Positions 39,310-46,860 of a stretch of DNA of 64,000 nt are shown one piece after another. Both the position numbers and the translations under genes were made by a program. The stretch's first letter is position 1. Each line of letters opens with the position of its first letter. This DNA is from Pseudomonas sp. HAR-UPW-AIA-41 (lineage in GTDB: Bacteria > Pseudomonadota > Gammaproteobacteria > Pseudomonadales > Pseudomonadaceae). The DNA lies in the NCBI RefSeq assembly GCF_002304225.1, contig NZ_NSLB01000002.1, positions 1-64,000 on the forward strand, given 5' to 3'. Under the pieces are notes generated by a model, which searched no databases, was not told the origin of the DNA, and worked only from the letters and a program-made list of their open reading frames with translations.

Positions 39310-41004
39310 ATGTTTGCTGCTGTATTACGCCGTACTCCTATCCAGGCAACCTCCTGGGAACGCCCGCTGCTCAGACTTTGCTTCGGCATCACCCTGAGCC
39401 TGCTGCTGCTTTTGCTCCCGGCCCCACTGTTAAGCCTGCTGCTGCGCAGCCTGGAGAATGCCCAGGGTGAGTTCGTCGGCCTAGCCAACTTCATCCACTA
39501 CTTCAACAGCGGCGCGCTGCAGCGCTCGCTCGGCAACTCCCTGTGGGTAGCCACCCTGTCGACGCTGATCGTGGTCTCACTGGCATTCGCCGCCGCCTGG
39601 GCGCTGACCCGCACCCGCCTGCCAATGCGTGGCTGGCTGCGCGCCGCACTGCTGCTGCCGATCCTCGCGCCATCGCTGCTGCCGGCACTGAGCCTGATCT
39701 ACCTGTTCGGTGAGCAGGGCGTGCTGAAACACTGGCTGGCCGGGCACTCCATCTACGGCCCACTGGGCATCGTCATGGGCTCGTGCTTCTGGACCTTTCC
39801 CCACGCCCTGATGATCCTTGTCACCGCACTGTCCCAGGCCGATGCCAGGCACTATGAAGCCGCCGAGGTACTGCGCGCCTCGACGCTGCGCACCTTCCTC
39901 TGCGTGACGCTACCCAATGCCCGCTACGGGCTGGTCAGCGCGGCCTTCGTGGTTTTCACCCTGGTGTTCACTGATTTCGGTGTGCCCAAGGTCATCGGCG
40001 GCAGCTACGACGTACTGGCCACCGACATCTATAAGCAGGTTATCGGCCAGCAGCGCTTCGAGATGGGTGCCGTGGTCAGTGTTCTGCTGTTGCTGCCCGC
40101 GCTTCTCGCCTTCCTTGCCGATCGCTGGGTGCAGCGCCGACAGGCCGCCACCATCACCGCCCGTGCCGTGCCCTACCAGCCCAAACCCAATCGCCTGCGC
40201 GATAGCTGGGGCGCGCTGCTGCTGAGTGCGCCGGTGCTGTTCATCCTTGGGGTCATCGCCATGGCGGTGTATGCCTCGCTGGTGCAGTACTGGCCGTACA
40301 ACCTGACCCTCACCCTCAACAGCTACCAGTTCGACCGCCTGCTGGGCGACGGCTGGGGCAGCTACCTCAACTCCCTGCGCCTGGCCGCCCTGACCATGCT
40401 GGCCGGCACCGCCCTGTGCTTCGTGAATGCCTGGTTCAGCCAGCGCACACCGCAGCCCGGCGCTCTGCGCGGGCTGTTCCAGCTCTGCAGCCTGCTACCG
40501 CTTGCGGTTCCGGGCATGACGCTGGGGCTGGGCTACATCTTTTTCTTCAACCACCCGGAGAACCCGCTCAACGGTTTGTACGGCGGCATGACGATTCTTG
40601 TGCTGTGCACCCTGGTGCATTTCTACTCGGTGCCGCACCTGAATCTGGTGACCGCCTTCAAGCAACTCGATGGTGAATTCGAAGCGGTGGGCGAGTCACT
40701 GCGTGCTTCGCGCGTACAAATTCTGCTGCGTGTCACCCTGCCACTGAGCCTGCCGGCACTACTGGATGTGGCGCTGTACTTCTTCGTCAACGCCATGACC
40801 ACCGTCTCGGCAGTCGTCTTCCTCTACGGGCCGGAAACCAGCCTGGCCGCCATCAGCGTGCTGAATCTGGACGACGCCGGACAAACCGCCGGGGCTGCGG
40901 CCATGGCAGTGTGCATCCTGCTTACCTGTGCGGCAGCCAAACTGCTGCACGGATTGCTCTCTGCCCTGCTGGCGCGCCGCCAGCAACACTGGCGCGGGCG
41001 CTGA
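39310..41004 (+). CDS. 2-aminoethylphosphonate ABC transporter permease, two-domain fusion
   Basis: 564 residues, about twice a normal permease, with about 12 membrane helices in two homologous halves. Each half carries an EAA loop: YEAAEVLRASTLRTFLCVTLP near residue 183 and FEAVGESLRASRVQILLRVTLP near 460. One polypeptide can therefore form the whole channel. This is the layout known for aminoethylphosphonate and iron-type importers. ATG 39310 fits the first helix. The EamA-like gene starts nine bases after its stop. Confidence 0.9.
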   Translation: MFAAVLRRTPIQATSWERPLLRLCFGITLSLLLLLLPAPLLSLLLRSLENAQGEFVGLANFIHYFNSGALQRSLGNSLWVATLSTLIVVSLAFAAAWALTRTRLPMRGWLRAALLLPILAPSLLPALSLIYLFGEQGVLKHWLAGHSIYGPLGIVMGSCFWTFPHALMILVTALSQADARHYEAAEVLRASTLRTFLCVTLPNARYGLVSAAFVVFTLVFTDFGVPKVIGGSYDVLATDIYKQVIGQQRFEMGAVVSVLLLLPALLAFLADRWVQRRQAATITARAVPYQPKPNRLRDSWGALLLSAPVLFILGVIAMAVYASLVQYWPYNLTLTLNSYQFDRLLGDGWGSYLNSLRLAALTMLAGTALCFVNAWFSQRTPQPGALRGLFQLCSLLPLAVPGMTLGLGYIFFFNHPENPLNGLYGGMTILVLCTLVHFYSVPHLNLVTAFKQLDGEFEAVGESLRASRVQILLRVTLPLSLPALLDVALYFFVNAMTTVSAVVFLYGPETSLAAISVLNLDDAGQTAGAAAMAVCILLTCAAAKLLHGLLSALLARRQQHWRGR

Positions 41005-41013
41005 GACGCAACC

Positions 41014-41916
41014 ATGAGCGCCTTCACCCTGCTGCTGGTGTTGCTGTCGGCCATCGCCCATGCGGCCTGGAATCTGGCCGGCAAAAAGGCCAATCCCAAC
41101 ATCGGCTACTTCTGGCTGGCCAGCCTGTGGGGCTTCATCATCGGCTTACCGCTGGTGCTGCCCTTTACCGGCGACCTGCTGTTGGCACTGCCGGTGTCCA
41201 TCTGGGGCTGGCTGCTAGCCACGGGCCTGTGCCAGGCGCTCTATCTGTGGGGACTGGCCGAAGCTTACCGGCGCGGTGAACTCTCCGCGCTCTACCCGCT
41301 GATCCGCAGCTCGCCCCTGCTCCTGCTGCTGCTCGGCAGTCTGCTGCTGGAAAGCCATACACGCATCAGCACGGCGGCCATGCTCGGCATAGTGCTCATC
41401 GTGGCCGGCTGCTTTTTTCTGCCGATGCAGCACTTTCGCGACCTGCGCCTCAGTCACTACTGCAACGCCGCCACCCTCTTCGCCCTGCTGGCCGCCACGG
41501 CAACCGCCGGCTATTCACTGATCGACGACATCGCCACACGCGCCATGCGCGAGTTGCCCCTGACGCCCTCCAGCGCCAGCGTTGCCATGCTCTACGTAGT
41601 GCTACAGGCCGGCACTGCCACCCTCTGGCTGGGGCTGGCGCTGCTACTGCCCGGCGTGCGCCATGCCTGGCGACGACAGCCGCCAATGCTGGCCAGCAGC
41701 CTGTTCACCGGCATCATGATGCTGCTGACCTACGCCCTGGTGGTCTGGGCCATGGCTTTCGCCAGTGACGTCAGCTACGTCGTGGCGTTCCGCCAGATCA
41801 GCATCCCCATCGGCGTGGGGCTGGGCATCCTCTGGCTGGGCGAGCGCCTGACCCTGCCCAAGATTGTGGGGGTGGGGATTGTGATCAGCGGACTGGTGCT
41901 GGTGGTATTGAACTGA
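41014..41916 (+). CDS. EamA-family membrane protein associated with phosphonate use
   Basis: 300 residues with about ten membrane helices in two EamA repeats (drug/metabolite transporter superfamily). The opening AIAHAAWNLAGKKANPN and closing LPKIVGVGIVISGLVLV are typical. A phosphonate-utilisation subgroup of this family is known next to phnW clusters. It may export a pathway product or act as a second carrier. It is the last gene of the operon; the cassette array begins 284 bases downstream. Confidence 0.82.
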   Translation: MSAFTLLLVLLSAIAHAAWNLAGKKANPNIGYFWLASLWGFIIGLPLVLPFTGDLLLALPVSIWGWLLATGLCQALYLWGLAEAYRRGELSALYPLIRSSPLLLLLLGSLLLESHTRISTAAMLGIVLIVAGCFFLPMQHFRDLRLSHYCNAATLFALLAATATAGYSLIDDIATRAMRELPLTPSSASVAMLYVVLQAGTATLWLGLALLLPGVRHAWRRQPPMLASSLFTGIMMLLTYALVVWAMAFASDVSYVVAFRQISIPIGVGLGILWLGERLTLPKIVGVGIVISGLVLVVLN

Positions 41917-42159
41917 AAGCCTGATCTTTCAGGCCCAAAGGAGTAGCCCTGAATATCAGTTGCCGCCGCTTCAGCACACTTCAGATACCAACCTTTCCAT
42001 GGATTGCCTGTAGCTTTGTTCACAGGCTAACCTCGGCTAAAAGCTAGCTCCGGCTGGCAAAAGGACTTGCCTGGTTGGTGTATAGCATTCTGGCGTAAAC
42101 GCCATACCCTCCCCGCAATAGAGCGGACAGCCTCCAGCAGCAAGAGAACGTTATCCACC

Positions 42160-42183
42160 AATGGTGCGTTTAAACGCACCATT
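42160..42183. repeat. 24-bp perfect palindrome at the proximal edge of the cassette array
   Basis: The sequence is its own reverse complement over 24 bases, centred on TTTAAA, and extends with one bulge to CACCA on the left and TTGGTG on the right. It lies just upstream of the first cassette boundary at 42199/42200. It could be a terminator hairpin, a decayed att site or a protein-binding site; no T run follows. Confidence 0.6.
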
Positions 42184-42198
42184 TGGTGTCTACTTATA

Positions 42199-42205
42199 GT
42201 TATAC
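42199..42205 (+). other. Proximal integron core site (GTTATAC), start of cassette 1
   Basis: GTTATAC fits the GTTRRRY core at which integron integrases cut after the G. Cassette 1 would begin at 42200. Its partner, the first seven bases of attC 1, is GCATAAC, matching the complement with one mismatch. No integrase gene lies upstream, so this is an attI-like or end core site only. Confidence 0.5.
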
Positions 42206-42216
42206 GCTGGAGCCAC

Positions 42217-42450
42217 ATGGACGAACTATTCAGCCCGATACTCCGCTTCCTAGCCTACGTAGTAAGCGAACTACTCCTAGGAACCTTCTTCTACGCGATT
42301 GGCTGGCCTTTTGTAAAAGCTGCCACGCTTGGGAAATATCCAATGCGCGAATGGCTAAGCGGATCAAAGAATGAAGCTTATGTATGCTGCGTAGGAATCC
42401 TCGTGTTCTCTATTTCATTAATGGCCGTCTTGGGCCAGTTCAGCGCATAA
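42217..42450 (+). CDS. Cassette 1: small two-helix membrane protein
   Basis: 77 residues with two hydrophobic segments (about 9-32 and 52-70) separated by a short loop containing GKYPMREWLSGSKNE. The ATG lies 17 bases after the cassette boundary, and the stop codon falls inside the first bases of attC 1, both usual for cassettes. No family recognised. As the first cassette it may be read from outside promoters. Confidence 0.65.
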   Translation: MDELFSPILRFLAYVVSELLLGTFFYAIGWPFVKAATLGKYPMREWLSGSKNEAYVCCVGILVFSISLMAVLGQFSA

Positions 42451-42533
42451 CAATGCGCTCAACTGCCGCTCACTTCGTTCGCTGGACTCGCAAAAGCTGC
42501 GCTTTTGCTCGCCCGTTAGCTTAATCGTTAGGC
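42445..42533 (+). repeat. attC 1 (class A, 89 bp)
   Basis: Opens GCATAAC, closes GTTAGGC; central hairpin arms CAAAAGC/GCTTTTG. Cut expected after 42527. Confidence 0.9.
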
Positions 42534-42538
42534 CCTAT

Positions 42539-42994
42539 ATGGCTCGCATAGCAAAGAAACCAGGCGACCTGCTGATTCTTCCCCTATCTACACAAGGGAC
42601 ACATGCGTACTGCCAATGGTTACCAGATGGTACTGCCCGCTTCTTTCTTGCCGCCTGCACTACAGAGCTGAAAGCAGACGAAATCGTTGCTCTTCCAGTT
42701 GCATTTAGGGTCCTTGTATTTAACGACACACCAAATCGCTATAACTGGGCAAAGGTAGGAAAATCAGATATCCCTGCGTCATGCATAAACCCACAGCTCT
42801 ATGCCAAAAAGGATGCTATTACTGGAAAGTTAAGCATCTACAGCGAGGGCAACGAAAAACCAGCCACCCCCGATGAGGTAAAAGGTCTAGAAAGCATGGC
42901 TGTCTGGGCCCACCCTCACATTGTCGAAAGACTGGAAGCCCAGCTTGAGGGTAAGGAATCGATGTTTCTACGCAGCATTAGTGTGTTGGCCTAA
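42539..42994 (+). CDS. Cassette 2: Imm26-like putative immunity protein
   Basis: 151 residues, soluble. The plan GDLLILPLSTQGTHAYCQWLPDGTARFF, then VVFRV-like strand AFRVLVFND, a Trp-containing NWAKVGKSDIP, and a C-terminal VKGLESMAVWAHPHIVERLEAQL is close to the Imm26 immunity family of polymorphic toxin systems. No toxin gene is adjacent. The match is by eye and moderate. Such orphan immunity proteins could protect against toxins delivered by competitors. Confidence 0.6.
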   Translation: MARIAKKPGDLLILPLSTQGTHAYCQWLPDGTARFFLAACTTELKADEIVALPVAFRVLVFNDTPNRYNWAKVGKSDIPASCINPQLYAKKDAITGKLSIYSEGNEKPATPDEVKGLESMAVWAHPHIVERLEAQLEGKESMFLRSISVLA

Positions 42995-43077
42995 CAATGC
43001 GCTCAACTGTCGCTCACTTCGTTCGCTGGACGTCCAAAAGCTGCACTTTTGGCCGCCCGTTAGCTTAATCGTTATGT
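42989..43077 (+). repeat. attC 2 (class A, 89 bp)
   Basis: Opens GCCTAAC, the exact complement of the GTTAGGC core that opens cassette 2; closes GTTATGT. Confidence 0.9.
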
Positions 43078-43092
43078 GCCAAAGGAAGGCCT

Positions 43093-43323
43093 ATGTCGTC
43101 CCCAAAAGACAGAGTTGTAGTGGCAAGCGATGTAAGCTCGCGGGATGGTATTGGTGTCGAAATTTACAGAGACAACGACTTAATCATGGAGCTATTTCGT
43201 GACGACACAGAAAGAACTCGCACAATCACTGTATTTAAAGAGTCAATCTCGCTGGAACTCATGGAAGAATCCATTCAAATTTTCAAAAAAGAAATTCCAT
43301 GGGCTTTTAGTGATCCAGTGTAA
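43093..43323 (+). CDS. Cassette 3: 76-residue conserved protein, paralogue of cassette 14
   Basis: Small acidic beta-rich protein (VVVASDVSSRDGIGVEIY, then ELFRDDTERTRTITVF) ending in a helix (SLELMEESIQIFKKEIPW). It shares nearly four fifths of its residues with cassette 14 (47836-48069), while many third codon positions differ, which shows purifying selection on a real protein. AAGGAAGG lies just upstream of the ATG. No named family recognised; size and composition would suit an immunity or antitoxin protein. Confidence 0.75.
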   Translation: MSSPKDRVVVASDVSSRDGIGVEIYRDNDLIMELFRDDTERTRTITVFKESISLELMEESIQIFKKEIPWAFSDPV

Positions 43324-43328
43324 TTGGC

Positions 43329-43405
43329 GCATAACAATGCGCTCAAATCGTTCGCTTTGCTCACTGGGACCGGCTAAAGCCGGCCCCTTAGCTTAATCGT
43401 TAGAG
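43329..43405 (+). repeat. attC 3 (class A short, 77 bp)
   Basis: Opens GCATAAC, closes GTTAGAG; central hairpin CCGGC-TAAA-GCCGG. Confidence 0.88.
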
Positions 43406-43771
43406 CACTGTTATTTCTGGGTTGGTGCAAGCAATGGAAATGCGCATGTATCCGCTATCAGTTCTGCCACTCCGTGCAGGGTTAAGCTCTGCTCCGTGCA
43501 GCTCGCACTTTCCCCCGGCCATCCGGCGCTTCATTCGTCAGCCGCAGCAGCCTTGTGCCGGCATTGCTTCTACAGTTCACCCGGCAACGCCCGGCGGGCA
43601 ATCGGCTTCAAGTTCGTTGCCAACCTGCTGCGCACGTCTCGGCTTCAATCTGAGCCGCTCAGCACCATTGCGTTCAACCTGGCCACAGCGTCTAACTATT
43701 GGTTCAAGGTCGCTCGCTTCACTCACTTGGACGTCCGTAAGCTGCGCTTACGGCCGCCCCTTAACCAAACG
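43400..43771. repeat. Cassette 4: apparently non-coding cassette, near-copy of cassette 7
   Basis: 372-bp unit almost identical to 44760-45131. Open frames exist (for example from 43422) but they run through the attC. Most differences between the two copies change the amino acid, and there is no ribosome site, so coding is unlikely. It may carry a promoter or a small RNA. It ends in a class B attC. Confidence 0.7.
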
Positions 43772-43777
43772 TTATGC
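43690..43777 (+). repeat. attC 4 (class B, 88 bp)
   Basis: Opens GTCTAAC, closes GTTATGC; hairpin arms CCGTAAGC/GCTTACGG differ from all class A sites. Confidence 0.88.
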
Positions 43778-43790
43778 ACACTAGGACGTT

Positions 43791-44216
43791 ATGATCTACG
43801 TTATCGAAAAGGACTTTGATCGCCAGTTGGAATTGCTCGTATTTCTAGCGAGCATAGGAAATTATTCGTTCTGTGGCTGGCTATATCCTGAGTCAAAAAT
43901 CTCGACCTACTCCGGACATTCCATAACATCAAATCCCAAAAGCCTAATCCCTGTTACAACCTACGGGGACGATCACAAGCCAAAATGCACAGAAACAATA
44001 TCAGCAACAAAAAACAGCATCATTGAATTCTGTGCAAGTAAAGCAGCAATTAAACAACACTTCGATTGCCTGGCAATGTATAAGCCCGGTGAAAATTCTT
44101 GGTCTGTAGCAACTATCGGCCATGAGGGTATTGGCCTAGTAAAGGATGATAATCTGCTGATTAAAATCACTGATGCCGGGTTTGTTGCTTCGTTACAGGC
44201 TCCAGAATGGTGGTAG
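43791..44216 (+). CDS. Cassette 5: hypothetical protein
   Basis: 141 residues, soluble, mixed alpha/beta (MIYVIEKDFDRQLELLVFLASIGNYSF opening; SWSVATIGHEGIGLVKDDNLL late). No signal peptide or membrane helix and no recognised family. The start is 19 bases from the cassette boundary. Codon use is AT-rich compared with the flanking chromosome. Confidence 0.65.
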   Translation: MIYVIEKDFDRQLELLVFLASIGNYSFCGWLYPESKISTYSGHSITSNPKSLIPVTTYGDDHKPKCTETISATKNSIIEFCASKAAIKQHFDCLAMYKPGENSWSVATIGHEGIGLVKDDNLLIKITDAGFVASLQAPEWW

Positions 44217-44217
44217 C

Positions 44218-44305
44218 GCATAACAACTGGTTCAAGTCGCTCGCTTCGCTCACTTCGGACGTCCAAAAGCTACGCTTTTGGCCGCCCCTTAACCAAACGT
44301 TAGAA
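44218..44305 (+). repeat. attC 5 (class B, 88 bp)
   Basis: Opens GCATAAC, exact complement of the GTTATGC opening cassette 5; closes GTTAGAA. Confidence 0.9.
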
Positions 44306-44319
44306 ACCACAAGAAATTT

Positions 44320-44682
44320 ATGCGCAGCCTTGAAGAAATACTTCGTGCAGTCGATTCGGTTCCGGACTATTACGGCCACAAGGCTACGTCTGTTAACTAC
44401 AAGAGCGGCTGGGGAGATACGCCGCTTCACATTGTCAGCTGCTGGGGTGACTGCGAAGCTATAAAAATTCTTATTGAAGCTGGCGCAGATATAAATGCAC
44501 GGGGAGAAACAGGCTTTACTCCTTTGCATTGTGCAACAGAGCAAAATCGCATTGAGGCAGTAGCGCTGCTCCTATCGCTTGGCGCGGAAATCGTGCAAGA
44601 CTCAAACGGCCACACACCCCTTGAGTTAGCCGATTTATTGGAGCGGAAAGAAATAATCAAAATCCTGAGTGGTGGTATCTAA
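44320..44682 (+). CDS. Cassette 6: ankyrin-repeat protein
   Basis: 120 residues. Two clear ankyrin repeats (GDTPLHIVSCWGDCEAIKIL, then TGFTPLHCATEQNRIEAVALL) and a third partial one (NGHTPLELADLLERKEIIKIL) follow an N-terminal helix. Ankyrin proteins act by protein binding; single-domain forms near toxin or secretion systems often serve as immunity or inhibitor proteins. The partner is unknown. Confidence 0.85.
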   Translation: MRSLEEILRAVDSVPDYYGHKATSVNYKSGWGDTPLHIVSCWGDCEAIKILIEAGADINARGETGFTPLHCATEQNRIEAVALLLSLGAEIVQDSNGHTPLELADLLERKEIIKILSGGI

Positions 44683-44765
44683 CAATGCGCTCAACTGCCG
44701 CTCACTTCGTTCGCTGGACGTCCAAAAGCTGCGCTTTTGTCCGCCCGTTAGCTTAATCGTTAGAG
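44677..44765 (+). repeat. attC 6 (class A, 89 bp)
   Basis: Opens ATCTAAC, closes GTTAGAG. The same GTTAGAG follows attC 3, so both copies of the non-coding cassette begin identically. Confidence 0.9.
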
Positions 44766-45131
44766 CACTGTTATTTCTGGGTTGGTGCAAGCAATGGAAA
44801 TGCGCATGTATCCGCTATCAGTTCAGCCACTCCGTGCTGGGGCAAGTTCTGCCCCGTGCGGCACGCACTTTCCCCCGGCCATCCGGCGTTTCATTCGTCA
44901 GCCGCAGCAGTCTTGTGCCGGCATTGCTTTTACAGTTCACCCGGCAACGCCCGACGGGCAATCGGCTTCAAGCTTGTTGCCAACCTGCTGCGCACGTCTC
45001 GGCTTCAATCCGAGCCGCTCAGTACCATTGCGTGCAACCTGGCCACAGCGTCTAACTATTGGTTCAATGTCGCTCGCTTCGCTCACTTGGACGTCCGTAA
45101 GCTGCGCTTACGGCCGCCCCTTAACCAAACG
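44760..45131. repeat. Cassette 7: second copy of the non-coding cassette
   Basis: 372 bp, differing from cassette 4 by roughly twenty scattered substitutions over the unit and no obvious indels. Two reading frames stay open in both copies but with a high share of amino-acid-changing differences. Its attC (class B) is the same type as that of cassette 4, so the whole cassette was duplicated and not merely its site. Confidence 0.7.
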
Positions 45132-45137
45132 TTGTGC
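45050..45137 (+). repeat. attC 7 (class B, 88 bp)
   Basis: Opens GTCTAAC, closes GTTGTGC. Confidence 0.88.
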
Positions 45138-45179
45138 GTCACTTTATTGAATCGTCGTATTTAGTTCTGGAAGAAAGTC

Positions 45180-45446
45180 ATGGAAGCATCTTCGGTCGCA
45201 TTCTACATAGGAGCACTGCTAGGCCTTCTATACGTCGGCATGGGCTTAGCAGCGCTTTTCAGCGTTCCTACCGACAAGAAGCATCTAATCTCATCCAGCC
45301 TTCCAACTTTCTTCTTTTGGTGGCCATTTTATAAAAGCATGTTCGACGAGAGTTCTAGTAAGCTAAGGATGCTAGGCGCTATCGCACTAGTTCTTCTAAT
45401 CTTGTCTTACGCGTCCTCTGCGGCGCTAAAATCTGTTGGGTGCTGA
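45180..45446 (+). CDS. Cassette 8: small membrane protein
   Basis: 88 residues with hydrophobic segments near 7-28, 43-50 and 64-82 and a central FFFWWPFYKS motif. Probably two or three membrane passes. No recognised family. The start lies 48 bases into the cassette with GGAAGAAAG upstream. Confidence 0.65.
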   Translation: MEASSVAFYIGALLGLLYVGMGLAALFSVPTDKKHLISSSLPTFFFWWPFYKSMFDESSSKLRMLGAIALVLLILSYASSAALKSVGC

Positions 45447-45452
45447 GTGCAC

Positions 45453-45541
45453 GCACAACAATGCGCTCAACTATCGCTCACTTCGTTCGCTGGACGTCCA
45501 AAAGCTGCGCTTTTGGCCGCCCGTTAGCTTAATCGTTAGGC
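45453..45541 (+). repeat. attC 8 (class A, 89 bp)
   Basis: Opens GCACAAC, exact complement of the unusual GTTGTGC that opens cassette 8; closes GTTAGGC. Strong evidence for a genuine cassette. Confidence 0.92.
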
Positions 45542-45548
45542 AATCAAA

Positions 45549-45890
45549 ATGAGCTTCGACATCATCGTCATCAAACCAGCGGATTCTTCAATAACTGATC
45601 TAACCGAAGTTGAAGAAACCACACCACTTGGCAGCGCTGATGCAGTTGCAGAAAAGTTCAACTCAATATTCCCAGGCTGCCTAGAAGACGGGTTCGTTTC
45701 TGGCGCTAATTACTCAGTCGAAATTTCGCTATCTGGCGGCCCTGTTGAGTCAGCACACTTAACGCTACATTTTGGTCCATCTTGGAGCAATCAAGCTGAA
45801 AATTATTTTATGCAGCAACTCACAAGCATTTGCAGTTCTACCGACTGGGTAGCATTTGCAGTTTCAGACAACGCACGCATAGCACCGTGA
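45549..45890 (+). CDS. Cassette 9: hypothetical protein
   Basis: 113 residues, acidic, soluble. MSFDIIVIKPADSS opening, a strand-rich middle (YSVEISLSGGPVESAHLTLHFG) and a C-terminal SSTDWVAFAVSDN. It has the size and composition of small immunity-type proteins but I cannot assign a family. The start is 13 bases after the cassette boundary. Confidence 0.65.
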   Translation: MSFDIIVIKPADSSITDLTEVEETTPLGSADAVAEKFNSIFPGCLEDGFVSGANYSVEISLSGGPVESAHLTLHFGPSWSNQAENYFMQQLTSICSSTDWVAFAVSDNARIAP

Positions 45891-45894
45891 GGCT

Positions 45895-45983
45895 GCCTAA
45901 CAATGCGCTCAACTGCCGCTCACTTCGTTCGCTGGACGTCCAAAAGCTGCGCTTTTGGCCGCCCGTTAGCTTAATCGTTAGAA
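45895..45983 (+). repeat. attC 9 (class A, 89 bp)
   Basis: Opens GCCTAAC, exact complement of the opening core of cassette 9; closes GTTAGAA. Confidence 0.9.
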
Positions 45984-45989
45984 GGCACC

Positions 45990-46202
45990 ATGGCTGCGTA
46001 CTACACGCCAGAAATCGAGCACAAAACTACCGCGCTAATTCAGCGACACTTTCATGTGCCCGAAGAACGTGCTCAGCGCTTAGCAGTCGCCGCACTTAAC
46101 GGTATTGAATCACACGGCCTCAATCCAAATAACTGGGACACAGTTGTTGACACGGTCAAGGTCGTGGTTGCTTCATGGATAAAGAGCGGTTATCTACTGT
46201 GA
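45990..46202 (+). CDS. Cassette 10: 70-residue hypothetical protein
   Basis: Small soluble helical protein (YYTPEIEHKTTALIQRHFHVPEERAQRL, then NWDTVVDTVKVVVASW). No signal peptide and no family recognised. It occupies one of the shortest cassettes (about 300 bp in all), with the start 12 bases after the boundary. Confidence 0.6.
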   Translation: MAAYYTPEIEHKTTALIQRHFHVPEERAQRLAVAALNGIESHGLNPNNWDTVVDTVKVVVASWIKSGYLL

Positions 46203-46209
46203 AGCTGCC

Positions 46210-46286
46210 TTCTAACAATGCGCTCAAAGCGCTCACTCCGTTCGCTGGGACCGGCTAAAGCCGGCCCCTTAGCTTAATCGTTAGGG
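46210..46286 (+). repeat. attC 10 (class A short, 77 bp)
   Basis: Opens TTCTAAC, exact complement of GTTAGAA opening cassette 10; closes GTTAGGG. Confidence 0.9.
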
Positions 46287-46293
46287 GTTGCAT

Positions 46294-46770
46294 ATGAGAA
46301 TCACAACAATAGCACCCGGATTTATATTTTTATTTGCCTGCACCACATCTTATGCAGCGCCCAGCAAGTGCTACACCATAACAGATAGACTGCAAGACTT
46401 CAGCGCGACTGAAGAGACGTGGGGCGAGGCAACATCTTTCTTAAAAATTATAAATATCGAAAAAGAAAAAATTGAATTTGAGCTTAAGCAATACGGTGCA
46501 AATTTCCATACTTGCGGATTACCAGGTTTTGCCTTCAAACAAGCTGACGGAACCTTTGTATTCAAAGACGAAAAGGAATATTGGCCTAGGGCGTGGGAGC
46601 TGCATGGAATTTCCCAGAGCAATAAAATCTGCGAGATCCATTTTGGCTTTACTGAAAACAGAGTTTCGATAACCACTGTAAATTCATGCCATAGCTTTTG
46701 CGGCGCAAGAGCCTCCATAGGAGGCTCGCTAAATAAATCTGAAAACTGCGACCAGTACAGCCTCCCCTAA
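46294..46770 (+). CDS. Cassette 11: secreted Cys-rich hypothetical protein
   Basis: 158 residues from the ATG at 46294; the cassette core itself (GTTAGGGG) supplies the ribosome site. The signal peptide is cleaved near Ser-Tyr-Ala-Ala (residue 21). The mature protein has several cysteines (CYT, HTC, KICE, NSCHSFCGA, NCDQ) that could pair in the periplasm. The C-terminal NRVSITTVNSCHSFCGARASIGG is distinctive. Family not recognised; periplasmic immunity or inhibitor function is possible. Confidence 0.7.
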   Translation: MRITTIAPGFIFLFACTTSYAAPSKCYTITDRLQDFSATEETWGEATSFLKIINIEKEKIEFELKQYGANFHTCGLPGFAFKQADGTFVFKDEKEYWPRAWELHGISQSNKICEIHFGFTENRVSITTVNSCHSFCGARASIGGSLNKSENCDQYSLP

Positions 46771-46853
46771 CAATGCGCTCAACTGTCGCTCACTCCGTTC
46801 GCTGGACAGCCAAAAGCTTCGCTTTTGTCTGCCCGTTAGCTTAATCGTTAGAG
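46765..46853 (+). repeat. attC 11 (class A, 89 bp)
   Basis: Opens CCCTAAC, exact complement of GTTAGGG opening cassette 11; closes GTTAGAG. It overlaps the stop codon of the gene. Confidence 0.92.
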
Positions 46854-46860
46854 GCAAAGC

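Noticed and set aside
41775-42023. Small reverse frame at the end of the EamA gene
   Set aside because: Mostly antisense to EamA; the short unique part shows no domain or start signal.
41917-42199. Search for an integron integrase or its remnant upstream of the array
   Set aside because: Only short frames are open on either strand and none shows tyrosine-recombinase motifs; the spacer is too short for intI.
43422-43784. Open frame in the non-coding cassette (also 44782-45150)
   Set aside because: It runs through the attC, lacks a ribosome site, and differences between the two copies are mostly amino-acid changing.
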